Of a stretch of 64,000 nucleotides of DNA, positions 33,066-41,322 are shown piece by piece. The DNA is from Smithellaceae bacterium (GTDB lineage: Bacteria > Desulfobacterota > Syntrophia > Syntrophales > Smithellaceae). The position numbers and the translations under genes are program-made. The stretch's first letter is position 1. Each line of letters begins with the position of its first letter. The notes beneath the pieces are model-generated. The model had not been told where the DNA came from. It saw nothing but the letters and a program-made list of their open reading frames with translations, and made no database searches. The DNA lies in the NCBI GenBank assembly GCA_030690945.1, contig JAUYFM010000002.1, forward strand, positions 1-64,000, given 5' to 3'.

Positions 33066-33892
33066 GTGACAACCTGCAATCGGGAAATATCTCCGGGAAT
33101 ACATATGGGAACGCCAATCTCCCGATTGGCGCTTTTAATAAAGCCAGTCAGGAGACTGGCGCTCCCGGGGACACTCCCGGGGACACTCCCGGGTGTCAGT
33201 GGCGCAGCCGTGGCTATCTACCGCACTTTGAAAGTGATATGGCAATCCAGCACGTGACCTTTCATCTTGCAGACGGTTTGCCCAAGATGGTTTTGGAACG
33301 CCTGGAAGACGAGATTCGAAGCCTGTCGCCGGAAAAAAAGGATGTTGAACGGCGAAAGCTAATAGAAGCCTCGATTGACGCAGGTTACGGATCCTGCATT
33401 CTTAAAGAACCAACCATTGCAGCGATGGTTGAAAACACACTCCTTTTTTTTGAAGGCCAACGCTATTCTCTGGTCGCGTGGGTGGTGATGCCGAATCATA
33501 TCCATGTTCTTTTTCAGCCCATGAATGGATGGTCTGTCGCAAAAATTGTGGCGTCATGGAAGAAATTCACGGCGCGGAGAATCTTTGACTATTTGAGAGA
33601 CGCCAATCGCGAAATTGGCGCTTCCAGAATTTGGCATCGCGAATACTGGGACCGTGCCATCCGAAACGACCGCCACTTTCAACAAACCAGGGAATATATT
33701 CGCCTGAATCCTGTGAAGGCAGGGCTTGTTTCAAGCGAGGAAGACTGGCCGTGGAGCAGCGCCTCGAAGGGGATTGGGAAAGCCAATCAGGAGATTGGCG
33801 CTCCCGGGGGCGCTCCCGGGGACGCTCCCGGGATTGGCGCTCCTGGAGAAAAGGCCAATCAGGAGATTGGCGGTCCTGGGGGAGAGACATGA
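33062..33892 (+). CDS. REP-associated tyrosine transposase (RAYT), with repeat-encoded tails
   Basis: A 276-codon frame whose core (about 46-235) is an HUH-type Y1 transposase: WRSRGYLPHF, VVMPNHIHVLF with His146/His148, and the C-terminal REYIRLNPVKAGLV with candidate catalytic Tyr212. The first 45 and last 40 residues are Gly/Pro/Ala-rich (APGDTPGDTPG and APGGAPGDAPG) and come from flanking hairpin repeats read in frame. They are unlikely to be functional protein. The gene overlaps hsdS and hsdR by ATGA at both ends, so it has been accommodated inside the hsd operon. RAYTs move or maintain REP elements in trans. Confidence 0.9.
   Translation: MSDNLQSGNISGNTYGNANLPIGAFNKASQETGAPGDTPGDTPGCQWRSRGYLPHFESDMAIQHVTFHLADGLPKMVLERLEDEIRSLSPEKKDVERRKLIEASIDAGYGSCILKEPTIAAMVENTLLFFEGQRYSLVAWVVMPNHIHVLFQPMNGWSVAKIVASWKKFTARRIFDYLRDANREIGASRIWHREYWDRAIRNDRHFQQTREYIRLNPVKAGLVSSEEDWPWSSASKGIGKANQEIGAPGGAPGDAPGIGAPGEKANQEIGGPGGET
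33112..33196. repeat. Left REP-like array of the RAYT element
   Basis: Hairpin CGCCAATCTCCCGATTGGCG (33112-33131), hairpin GCCAGTCAGGAGACTGGC (33143-33160), then three CTCCCGGGG-type units separated by ACA. The two hairpins differ by a compensated A-T to G-C pair. Confidence 0.85.
33601..33620. repeat. Internal hairpin within the RAYT gene
   Basis: CGCCAAT and ATTGGCG around CGCGAA, matching the arms of the flanking REP-like hairpins. Confidence 0.65.
33782..33880. repeat. Right REP-like array of the RAYT element
   Basis: Hairpin GCCAATCAGGAGATTGGC (33782-33799), then three CTCCCGGGG-type units, a GATTGGCGCTCCTGG fragment, and a second identical hairpin at 33854-33871 followed by GGTCCTGGGGG. 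This mirrors the left array in content and order. Confidence 0.85.
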
Positions 33893-36387
33893 ACGAAGCC
33901 GAAACCAGAGCCGAACACATTGACCCCACCCTGAAAGCGGCTGGCTGGGGTGATGTCGAGGGTAGCAAGATCCTCCGCGAGTATCCCATTACACCGGGCC
34001 GTATCGAAGGACTCGGTCGTCGAGGTAAGCCACTCATCGCCGACTATGTGCTGGTCTATCGCAACCACAAGTTGGCCGTGATCGAGGCCAAAGCGTGGGA
34101 TAAACCACTGACCGAAGGTGTAGGTCAGGCCAAAGACTACGCGGAAAAGATAGCCGTGCGCTTTGCCTATGCCACCAATGGACAAGGCATCTACGGCATC
34201 GACATGCAGACTGGCAAGGAAGGCGAATTGTCCTGCTATCCCCCACCGGACACACTCTGGAATCTGACTTTTGCCGAAAAGAATGCGTGGCGTGACCGCT
34301 TCGCCGCCGTGCCGTTCGAGGACAAGGGCGGCTCGCACCCCAGCCGCTACTATCAGGACATAGCAGTCGAGCGGGTGATGGAGGCCATCGCTGAGGATCG
34401 TCAAAAGATTCTACTCACTCTCGCCACCGGCACGGGCAAGACATTTATTGCCTTTCAGGTTGCTTGGAAACTATTCCACAGCCGCTGGAATCTGAGCCGT
34501 GATCCGTCGCGTCGTCCGCGTATCCTCTTTCTCGCTGATCGCAATATCCTCGCCAACCAAGCCTATAATGCCTTCTCAGCCTTTCCAGAGGATGCGATGG
34601 TGCGAATTGACCCGGATTCCATTCGGCAAAGAGGTAGAGTGCCCACAAACGGCAGCATTTTCTTCACGATCTTCCAGACGTTTATGAGTGGTCCAACCCT
34701 TCGATCCTTCGACAAGCTCAGGACGAACGGTCGAGCAGTTGAACCACAGGCTCAGGGCGAACGAAACTCAGCCGCCGTTTGTGGTGAGCTTGTCGAACCA
34801 CAAACGCAGCCTGAACGGAGTTTTTATTTTGGCGATTATCCGCATGACTTCTTCGACTTCATTGTCATTGACGAGTGCCATCGCGGCGGCGCGAACGACG
34901 AAAGCAACTGGCGCGGCATTCTGGACTACTTCGCCCCCGCTGTACAGATGGGGATGACCGCTACTCCCAAGCGCAGGGATAACGTGGACACCTACGCCTA
35001 CTTTGGTGAGCCAGTTTACCTTTACTCGCTCAAGGAAGGCATCAACGACGGCTTCCTGACTCCCTTCAAGGTGCGGCAAATCTCGACAACGCTGGATGAA
35101 TACGTTTACACCCCCGATGACACCGTGATGGAAGGTGAGGTGCAGTACGGAAAGATTTATCAGGAGACAGACTTCAATAAGATCATCGAAATCAAAGAAC
35201 GCGAGGCGCATCGGGTGAAGCTCTTCATGGATATGATCGACCAGCGGGAAAAAACGCTGGTTTTCTGCGCCAGCCAGATTCACGCGCTGGCCGTGCGCGA
35301 CCTGATCAACCAGATGAAAACAAGCCGCGAACCGAATTACTGCCAGCGGGTCACGGCCAACGACGGCAAAGTAGGCGACCAGCACTTGCGAGCCTTTCAG
35401 GACAACGAGAAGACCATTCCGACCATTCTGACCACATCGCAAAAACTGGCCACCGGCGTGGACGCCCGCAATATCCGTAACATTGTTCTCATGCGTTCGA
35501 TTAGCTCCATCATCGAGTTCAAGCAGATCATTGGGCGTGGCACCAGACTCTATGACGGTAAGGACTATTTCACTATCTACGACTTTGTGAAAGCGTACCA
35601 CCATTTCAGCGATGCGGAATGGGACGGGGAACCACTTGAACCGGAAGAACCAAAGGTGTGCTCGATATGCGGATGCCGACCCTGCACGTGCGAGAAAGCG
35701 CCGCCACAGCCTTGCCCTGAATGCGGTCAACAACCTTGCGAGTGCCCGAAAGAGCCCTGCCAAAAATGCGGCCAACGCCCCTGTGTGTGCAAGAAAAAGG
35801 CTAAGGTAAAACTCGCCGACGGCAAGGAGCGGAACATTCAACACATGATGGTGACGAGTTTCTGGCATCCTGACGGCACACCCATGTCGGCCCAGCAGTT
35901 CATGGAAATGCTTTTTGGCAAGCTGCCGGAGTTTTTCAAAGATGAAGAAGAACTCCGCACCCTGTGGAGTGCGCCGGATACGCGGAAGAAGTTACTGGAG
36001 GGACTTGCCGAGAAGGGCTTTGGCAGGGATCAACTTACCGAAATGCAGAAAATCATCGACGCTGAGAAGAGCGACTTGTTCGACGTACTGGCGCATATAG
36101 CCTATGCCATGTCGCCACTCACCCGTGAAGAACGTGCTACGAAGGCCAAAGTGATTATCAGCGCTCTCTTCAACAGCAAGCAGCGGGTATTCCTCGATTT
36201 CGTATTATCCCACTATGTCAGCGTCGGCGTGGAAGAACTCGACCAGAGCAAACTTAACCCGCTGCTGCATCTCAAATATCACGATTCGATTGCCGATGCC
36301 GTGGCTGATCTGGGACGACCGGAGGAGATTGGGCGAGTCTTCACTGGCTTTCAGAAATACCTGTATCAGCAACAGGCCATAGCATGA
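33889..36387 (+). CDS. hsdR: Type I restriction-modification endonuclease/translocase subunit
   Basis: ATG 33889 behind GGGGGAGAG is chosen; an open frame back to 33631 is only the RAYT gene read in another frame. 832 aa. N-terminal PD-(D/E)XK nuclease: Asp52 and Glu66-Ala-Lys68 (IADYVL ... AVIEAKA). Motor: Walker A LATGTGKT (178-185), DEAD-like VIDECHRGG (about 325-333) and TATPKR. A repeat-derived insertion of about 40 residues (about 271-311, SFDKLRTNG ... GELVEPQ) lies just before DECH. Residues about 591-633 hold 13 cysteines in CxxCGxxPCxC-like repeats. The C-terminal helical domain binds HsdM/HsdS. Confidence 0.92.
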   Translation: MNEAETRAEHIDPTLKAAGWGDVEGSKILREYPITPGRIEGLGRRGKPLIADYVLVYRNHKLAVIEAKAWDKPLTEGVGQAKDYAEKIAVRFAYATNGQGIYGIDMQTGKEGELSCYPPPDTLWNLTFAEKNAWRDRFAAVPFEDKGGSHPSRYYQDIAVERVMEAIAEDRQKILLTLATGTGKTFIAFQVAWKLFHSRWNLSRDPSRRPRILFLADRNILANQAYNAFSAFPEDAMVRIDPDSIRQRGRVPTNGSIFFTIFQTFMSGPTLRSFDKLRTNGRAVEPQAQGERNSAAVCGELVEPQTQPERSFYFGDYPHDFFDFIVIDECHRGGANDESNWRGILDYFAPAVQMGMTATPKRRDNVDTYAYFGEPVYLYSLKEGINDGFLTPFKVRQISTTLDEYVYTPDDTVMEGEVQYGKIYQETDFNKIIEIKEREAHRVKLFMDMIDQREKTLVFCASQIHALAVRDLINQMKTSREPNYCQRVTANDGKVGDQHLRAFQDNEKTIPTILTTSQKLATGVDARNIRNIVLMRSISSIIEFKQIIGRGTRLYDGKDYFTIYDFVKAYHHFSDAEWDGEPLEPEEPKVCSICGCRPCTCEKAPPQPCPECGQQPCECPKEPCQKCGQRPCVCKKKAKVKLADGKERNIQHMMVTSFWHPDGTPMSAQQFMEMLFGKLPEFFKDEEELRTLWSAPDTRKKLLEGLAEKGFGRDQLTEMQKIIDAEKSDLFDVLAHIAYAMSPLTREERATKAKVIISALFNSKQRVFLDFVLSHYVSVGVEELDQSKLNPLLHLKYHDSIADAVADLGRPEEIGRVFTGFQKYLYQQQAIA
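34700..34815. repeat. Palindromic repeat inserted in frame in hsdR
   Basis: TTCGACAAGCTCA (from 34708) and its complement TGAGCTTGTCGAA (ending 34797) are inverted repeats. AACGG/CCGTT pairs also match, and a related CTCAGGGCGAACG lies in the middle. The insert encodes SFDKLRTNG and GELVEPQ without breaking the frame. Confidence 0.8.
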
Positions 36388-36543
36388 AGACAAATGCGCT
36401 GGGTTTTTAGAAATGGTAAAAGCCTGGGCAGATACGAGCATGTAAGAAGCTTTCAGGAATTTATCGATGATAAGATACAGTTGCGCCGTGATGTGATCAA
36501 GGTGCGGGTTTCTGGAATCCCGTAACGGAATCAATCTATGGCC

Positions 36544-36577
36544 TGGTTGGGGAGATTAAAAGCAATCCCCCCAACCA
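36544..36577. terminator. Hairpin between hsdR and the convergent thiolase gene
   Basis: TGGTTGGGG with CCCCAACCA, inner ATT/AAT. It could end either convergent transcript, but the T run is poor. Confidence 0.5.
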
Positions 36578-36587
36578 TCGTGATCAT

Positions 36588-37766
36588 TTATTTTTCAACT
36601 TTCTGCCACAAGGAGGCGTTGCCGTTCCCAAAACCGCCGCAGAGCATGGCGACGCCGTACTTGGCGCCTTTGAAATCGGTCTTCATGATGTTATTGAGTG
36701 TTACGATAATCCGGCAGCCTGACTCACCTAAAGGATGGCCAAGCGCCAAGGCGCCGCCCCAAACGTTCACATTCTCAAAGGGGGCGTTCTGGGCAATGCC
36801 CAATTCACGAAGACAGGCCAGCGCCTGGCTGCCAAAGGCCTCGTTTAACTCCCAGACACCGATATCCTTCGCGGACAGCCCTGCCCGTTTCAAGAGCCTC
36901 TGCGCGGCATAAATGGGACCGACACCCATGACTGTAGGGTCGCATCCGACCATCGCGCCGCCAGCGTATTTGATATGATAGTCAAGACCTAACTCATCGG
37001 CCTTTTCTCTGCTCATGAGGAGCAATGCCGCCGCACCCGCCGTCAGCGGAGACGAAACCCCTGCCGACACCACACCGTTTTCCTTAAAAGGCGTTTTCAT
37101 GGTGGCCATCTGCTCCATGGATACGTCATCACGAATCCACTGGTCCGTCGTCACCATGAATTTTGTGCCGTCTTCCTTCTCTCCTTCAATGGGAATGATT
37201 TCCCTGGAAAATTTTCCGCTGTCTCGAGCCGCCGCCGCTTTCTTATTGCTCCAGTAGGCCATCAGTTCCGCATCTTTTCGATTTACTTTCCATAGTTCGG
37301 CAACCTTTTCGGCCGTATTGCCCATGGGCAGGTCTCCCATATTGTAGCGGTCTAAGAGCTTCGGGGAAATGTCCATGGCAAACATCATGGGAACCTTCTC
37401 CATATCCTCAACGCCCGAGGCAATGTAAATGTCGCCCTCGCCGCACATAATGGCCCTTGCTGCATGTTCCGTCGCCGCCATGCCTGAGGGGCACTGCTGA
37501 TTGATGCCGTTGGTCGCCACAATTTCCGGGAAGCCGCCGGTCAGCCAGGCAATTCTGGCGATGTCATTCTGCATCCCTGCCTGATTGGCTGTTCCACAGA
37601 AGACTGCCTCGACCTCTTCAGGTTTTACTTTGGGGTTCCGCTCAAAAAGGGCTTTATAGACCTGGATCAGCAATTCTTCAGGCCGCACATTTCTGAACCA
37701 ACCCTTATCCTTGTGGGCTCTTGCATTTGCACTTCTCACGCCGTCGATCACTACGCATTCCTTCAT
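36588..37766 (-). CDS. Thiolase (acetyl-CoA C-acyltransferase family)
   Basis: A 392-aa thiolase with nucleophile Cys92 in NQQCPSGMAA, NEAFGSQALACL, His in GHPLGESGCR and second Cys in LCGGFGNGNAS. AGGAGG precedes ATG 37766. It is only distantly similar to the thiolase at 24339. It stands alone on the minus strand, between the restriction operon and an AT-rich stretch of unknown genes. Confidence 0.94.
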   Translation of the reverse strand: MKECVVIDGVRSANARAHKDKGWFRNVRPEELLIQVYKALFERNPKVKPEEVEAVFCGTANQAGMQNDIARIAWLTGGFPEIVATNGINQQCPSGMAATEHAARAIMCGEGDIYIASGVEDMEKVPMMFAMDISPKLLDRYNMGDLPMGNTAEKVAELWKVNRKDAELMAYWSNKKAAAARDSGKFSREIIPIEGEKEDGTKFMVTTDQWIRDDVSMEQMATMKTPFKENGVVSAGVSSPLTAGAAALLLMSREKADELGLDYHIKYAGGAMVGCDPTVMGVGPIYAAQRLLKRAGLSAKDIGVWELNEAFGSQALACLRELGIAQNAPFENVNVWGGALALGHPLGESGCRIIVTLNNIMKTDFKGAKYGVAMLCGGFGNGNASLWQKVEK

Positions 37767-37888
37767 TGAACTTACCTCCTCTCGTTTTGATTTTCTCCGA
37801 TACTTTTAGCACAAGTTAAGTTAGAGTTCAGGCATTTTAAAATTATTATTACTGAGCGATATTGTTATCAAATTTAAGCAAGATACAT

Positions 37889-38362
37889 TTAGAATGTGAA
37901 ATAGAAATTAATTTGCGGTTCAATAATCTTGCCCATTGTTTCCAATGATTTAATTTTCAAATCCTCGTAAAACAAAGATGTCATGGTATTGATAATTTTT
38001 GATACTTGCTGATCATCGCTATTAGCATACGCCTCATCATTGGTCGGCATAAACGTATTCTTCCCAAAAAAAATGATCTTAACTTTGCTTAGTGTGGCCT
38101 TTTTTTCTGATTTTGGTGTTGAATCATTATTTTGATCAGGAAATAAGGAAAATATATCTATAGAATCAACGCTGGCGGGCATACTTATCTCAGTGGCAGA
38201 TAAATTTTTAATTAAAATTTTCTTATTTGGATTGTCTAATGCCAAATCAGGGTTGGCAACGAATAACTGCCAATTTAAAATAATTCCTGCGGCGCCGGCC
38301 GGCAGCACTATTATTAAATAAGAAATAATTATAATAAGTTTTAATCCAATTAGTTTTTTCAT
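37889..38362 (-). CDS. Hypothetical exported or membrane-anchored protein
   Basis: A 157-aa protein with an N-terminal hydrophobic segment (LIIIISYLIIVLPAGAAGII) that could be a signal peptide or anchor. The remainder is polar, with an Asn/Asp/Ser-rich middle (PDQNNDSTPKSEKK). The anchor-plus-short-domain layout is loosely like FliL, but no family is recognised. Base composition is clearly more AT-rich than the neighbours, which suggests transfer. Confidence 0.6.
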   Translation of the reverse strand: MKKLIGLKLIIIISYLIIVLPAGAAGIILNWQLFVANPDLALDNPNKKILIKNLSATEISMPASVDSIDIFSLFPDQNNDSTPKSEKKATLSKVKIIFFGKNTFMPTNDEAYANSDDQQVSKIINTMTSLFYEDLKIKSLETMGKIIEPQINFYFTF

Positions 38363-38425
38363 CTATATGTATTCAATATTTTCTGCTTTTTAAGGCATCA
38401 GATCGAACCCCCGGCTGGTACCTTC

Positions 38426-38530
38426 TCAGGCAGTATGATAATTTTGCTTATCAGAAGGCAGTGAAAAATAGAAGGCCGCTCCTTTGTCGATTTCCCCTTT
38501 TGCCCATACATCGCCGCCATAACGGACAGT
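38426..38530 (-). pseudogene. C-terminal remnant of a sensor histidine kinase
   Basis: Read on the minus strand this stretch encodes [20 protein letters not shown] then [12 protein letters not shown] and a stop. This is the G2-box end of the HATPase_c domain of histidine kinases. Nothing upstream continues the domain, so only a fragment of about 35 codons survives. Confidence 0.7.
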
Positions 38531-38571
38531 TTTTTGCTATTTATTTCGTTGGGTTAGGTAATCCTTTCCGG

Positions 38572-38617
38572 TGACCAGCCCTCTCCCAAATCTGGATCAT
38601 TTGGAAGGGGCTGGTCA
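38572..38617 (-). terminator. Hairpin downstream of the exported protein gene
   Basis: TGACCAGCCCTCTCCCAAAT pairs with ATTTGGAAGGGGCTGGTCA with small mismatches around CTGGATC. Confidence 0.65.
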
Positions 38618-38633
38618 GTTCACCAATAATTTC

Positions 38634-39539
38634 CTATTCAGAGTAAGGTGGTTCCCCTTGGATGGATTTTGCTAAGTCGAGGGCCCTCTTTACTTGATCC
38701 CGGGTTCCCCTGAAAACAAGCCATACTGACCCTTCCGCACCGCTGATGCCGCCGGCGCTGGCCTGGAAGGCAGTTGCCCCCGTCAGTATTTTAATGGCTT
38801 CCAGTTCTGTCACAATTTCTCCTGTGAGGATCCACTGGGTGGGAATAATGTGACCGGGAAAAAACGCCGACGACTTGCCGGAGGGGGCAGGCAACGATTC
38901 CAGCGGCTCACGCGTCATCAATGTCTGAGCCACTAAATCCCCTGCAACTAACTTCTCCAGGCCGACCGGAATGATGAGGTGAGCCTTGCGGGCCACGATG
39001 AAGGGCATTGTGATCCCTGTCGTTCCCCCTGCCGGGTGCAGAATATTAACCGCCGCCAGTTTGTTCTTATAGTCCAGGGCATTCGCCCCCTTCACGACAA
39101 CGTCGCCCGCTTTCAGCTTCTTCGCGGCATCGTCAAGCGAGATATCAACTACCTTACCTTTCTCCAGAATTATGTGGTTAACAGCTTTCACCTGGGGCAG
39201 GTTTTTGGCCCCTTTCTCGGGCTCAATTCTTCCCGTCACAAATGCTGCATGCGAGGGTTTCTGCCCAGTGATCTCCTCTGCCACGTAGGCATTGGTTGTC
39301 CCCTTGATGATAATGACCATACCGTTGGCAAGGGCATTCTTGACAATCGGCATCTGTGCCACAGCCTTGCCGATCAGCCTCTTGGATTCGGCTACAGTCA
39401 GAATCGCTCCGCTCTGGACAATTTTGGAGGGATCCGTTTTTTGAACTTCCTGTGCTTGCAGGAGCACCGGTAAGAAACCCTGAATAGCGAAGATAGCTAA
39501 AAACACCACCAAACATTTTTGCAAAACATATTTCTTCAT
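38634..39539 (-). CDS. Exported protein of unknown function
   Basis: A 301-aa protein with a clear signal peptide (KKYVLQKCLVVFLAIFAIQG ... LLQAQE). The mature part is alpha/beta-like, with many short hydrophobic strands (MVIIIKGTTNAYVAEEI, AGDVVVKGANALDYKNK, AHLIIPVGLEKLVAGDL). No known domain is recognised; there are no paired cysteines or obvious metal ligands. AGGAGGC precedes ATG. The neighbours are a kinase remnant and an acyl-CoA dehydrogenase, giving no functional clue. Confidence 0.75.
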   Translation of the reverse strand: MKKYVLQKCLVVFLAIFAIQGFLPVLLQAQEVQKTDPSKIVQSGAILTVAESKRLIGKAVAQMPIVKNALANGMVIIIKGTTNAYVAEEITGQKPSHAAFVTGRIEPEKGAKNLPQVKAVNHIILEKGKVVDISLDDAAKKLKAGDVVVKGANALDYKNKLAAVNILHPAGGTTGITMPFIVARKAHLIIPVGLEKLVAGDLVAQTLMTREPLESLPAPSGKSSAFFPGHIIPTQWILTGEIVTELEAIKILTGATAFQASAGGISGAEGSVWLVFRGTRDQVKRALDLAKSIQGEPPYSE

Positions 39540-39986
39540 CTTTGTTGCCTCCTCTATTTTTTAAACTCGTTACCGAAGGGAAAAGTTTTACTGAAAAGAA
39601 ACTCGACATTCCTACCCTGTGTTATAGTGGTTTAATTTGATAAGAACCCCCTTTCCATTTCATTGTAAGGATTATAGGGAAGCCTCGTTAATATGTCAAT
39701 GTAAGACTAATTACAAAATGTGCCACTAGCACATGTCATTCATATCATAGTTGTCGCCGGGAAACATCATTGATAAGCTTACTGAAATGTGCTAAATCGT
39801 GTCATGTCAACAATTGCTTCCATAGTCTCGACATATTCGCCGCACAGGATGGGTTACACCCGCGTCAGCAGTGGGAAACAGCCGTAATATACGACCGACA
39901 GTGCCAACTGCCAGGGGGAATCATTAAATACAAGCTGCGTGAGGAATACAAACAAGAATAAGCCATTAATAGAAAGGAACAATATT
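39540..39986. other. Intergenic region between divergent genes
   Basis: About 447 bases, AT-rich, with no convincing coding frame; short open frames here lack family-like sequence. It should carry promoters for the exported-protein gene (leftward) and the acyl-CoA dehydrogenase gene (rightward). No clear operator palindrome was found. Confidence 0.5.
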
Positions 39987-41237
39987 ATGTTTGACTATCT
40001 TTTATCCAAGGAACAACTCAAAATCCGTGATGAGGCACGAGATCTCGTTAAGTGGGTTCCCCGTCAGATGATTCTCGACATGGACGCGGACAAGATCAAG
40101 TTCCCCAAGGAATTCCTCAGCGAAGCAGGGAAAAGGAATCTGTTGGGTTGCCGCTACCCGAAGCAATGGGGCGGACGGGGCATGGACTGGGTCACGACCT
40201 GCATGCTCACAGAGGAAATCGGGACCCTCGGCTATGAATTTGCCTGCGTGTTCGGTGTGGGGGGCGAACTGGTCTGCGACGCGATTATGCTTCATGGCAC
40301 GGACGAACAGAAAGAGAAGTACGTCAAGCCCCTCTTGCGCGGTGATATTTTTGCCGCCGAATGCCTGACGGAACCCCGGGGCGGATCCGACTTCTTCGGA
40401 GCGACTACGAAAGCCGAAGATATGGGAGATTATTTCCTCATTAACGGGCAAAAACGCTTTATCGTCGGAGGCGAGGGCGCGGATTTCTTTCTTCTTTACG
40501 CCAAGACTGACTTTGATCCTAAAACCAAACCACAGAAGTCTATAACAGCATTCATTGTGGACCGCGGACCGGGCGTGGAGACGAAGTATCTCTATGGCCT
40601 CATGGGATGTCGGGGCGGTGGAACCGCCCGCCTTGTCTTCAAGGACGTCAAAGTGCCGAAGGCCAATATCGTTGGAAAACTAAACGGCGCGTTTGACGTT
40701 TTCAACACCATGATGATCCCGGAACGGCTCGGCACGGCGGCGATGACCATCGGCGCCGCCCGCCCCGCCTTGGAAGTGGCGACGAGCTACACCTCCCGGA
40801 GGAAGGCTTTCGGTCAGATTATCGCCCAGTTCGAGGGAGTCAGTTTTCAGGTGGCCGAGGCGGTGATGCTCCTTGATGCGGCCCGTTCCATGGCCTATGT
40901 AACGGCCCGCGCCGTGGACAGCGGTGTCGATATGAATCGTATCCGGCGCATGGTGTCGGAATCAAAAAAATTCATCACGGAGGCCTGCCAGAAGGTCGTT
41001 CACAACGCCATGCAAGTCTGCGGCGGAATCGGCTACACGAACGTTCTGCCCATCGAGCGCATACACCGTGACATACGCCTGGCCTCGATCTGGACCGGGA
41101 CGAGCGAGGTCATGTCTATGATCATCGCCCACGAGTGGTACCAGGAGCATTTCCTGGCAAAAGCGGCGGGCTTGACCCGCGACTACGCCCTGGATGCGGC
41201 CGAAGCGGAAGCCGCGGACGAAATTATTTACGAATGA
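39987..41237 (+). CDS. Acyl-CoA dehydrogenase
   Basis: ATG 39987 is chosen (AAAGGAAC upstream, MFDYLLSKEQ typical; 416 aa). It has CLTEPRGGSD, INGQKRFIVGG and RKAFGQIIAQFEGVSFQVAE of the FAD-binding fold. The usual catalytic Glu near the C-terminus is replaced (IWTGTSEVM, Thr in place of Glu). Glu246 in IPERLGTA sits where isovaleryl- and long-chain acyl-CoA dehydrogenases keep their base, so the enzyme is probably active with that arrangement. It is followed by a periplasmic binding protein gene. Confidence 0.92.
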   Translation: MFDYLLSKEQLKIRDEARDLVKWVPRQMILDMDADKIKFPKEFLSEAGKRNLLGCRYPKQWGGRGMDWVTTCMLTEEIGTLGYEFACVFGVGGELVCDAIMLHGTDEQKEKYVKPLLRGDIFAAECLTEPRGGSDFFGATTKAEDMGDYFLINGQKRFIVGGEGADFFLLYAKTDFDPKTKPQKSITAFIVDRGPGVETKYLYGLMGCRGGGTARLVFKDVKVPKANIVGKLNGAFDVFNTMMIPERLGTAAMTIGAARPALEVATSYTSRRKAFGQIIAQFEGVSFQVAEAVMLLDAARSMAYVTARAVDSGVDMNRIRRMVSESKKFITEACQKVVHNAMQVCGGIGYTNVLPIERIHRDIRLASIWTGTSEVMSMIIAHEWYQEHFLAKAAGLTRDYALDAAEAEAADEIIYE

Positions 41238-41322
41238 CGAAAAACATCGGGATCGATGACGGGCCGCCCTGCAGGCGGAGCCGGATTTCATAAAAAACGT
41301 CTACCAAATAGGAGGGAATCGC

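Noticed and set aside
33112-33880. CTCCCGGGG repeats considered as a CRISPR-like array.
   Set aside because: Units are 9-12 bases with almost no spacers and lie beside hairpins of a transposase; there are no cas genes.
33631-33888. Long N-terminal extension of HsdR rich in Arg, Gly and Trp.
   Set aside because: It is the RAYT gene and its repeats read in another frame; a strong ribosome binding site precedes ATG 33889.
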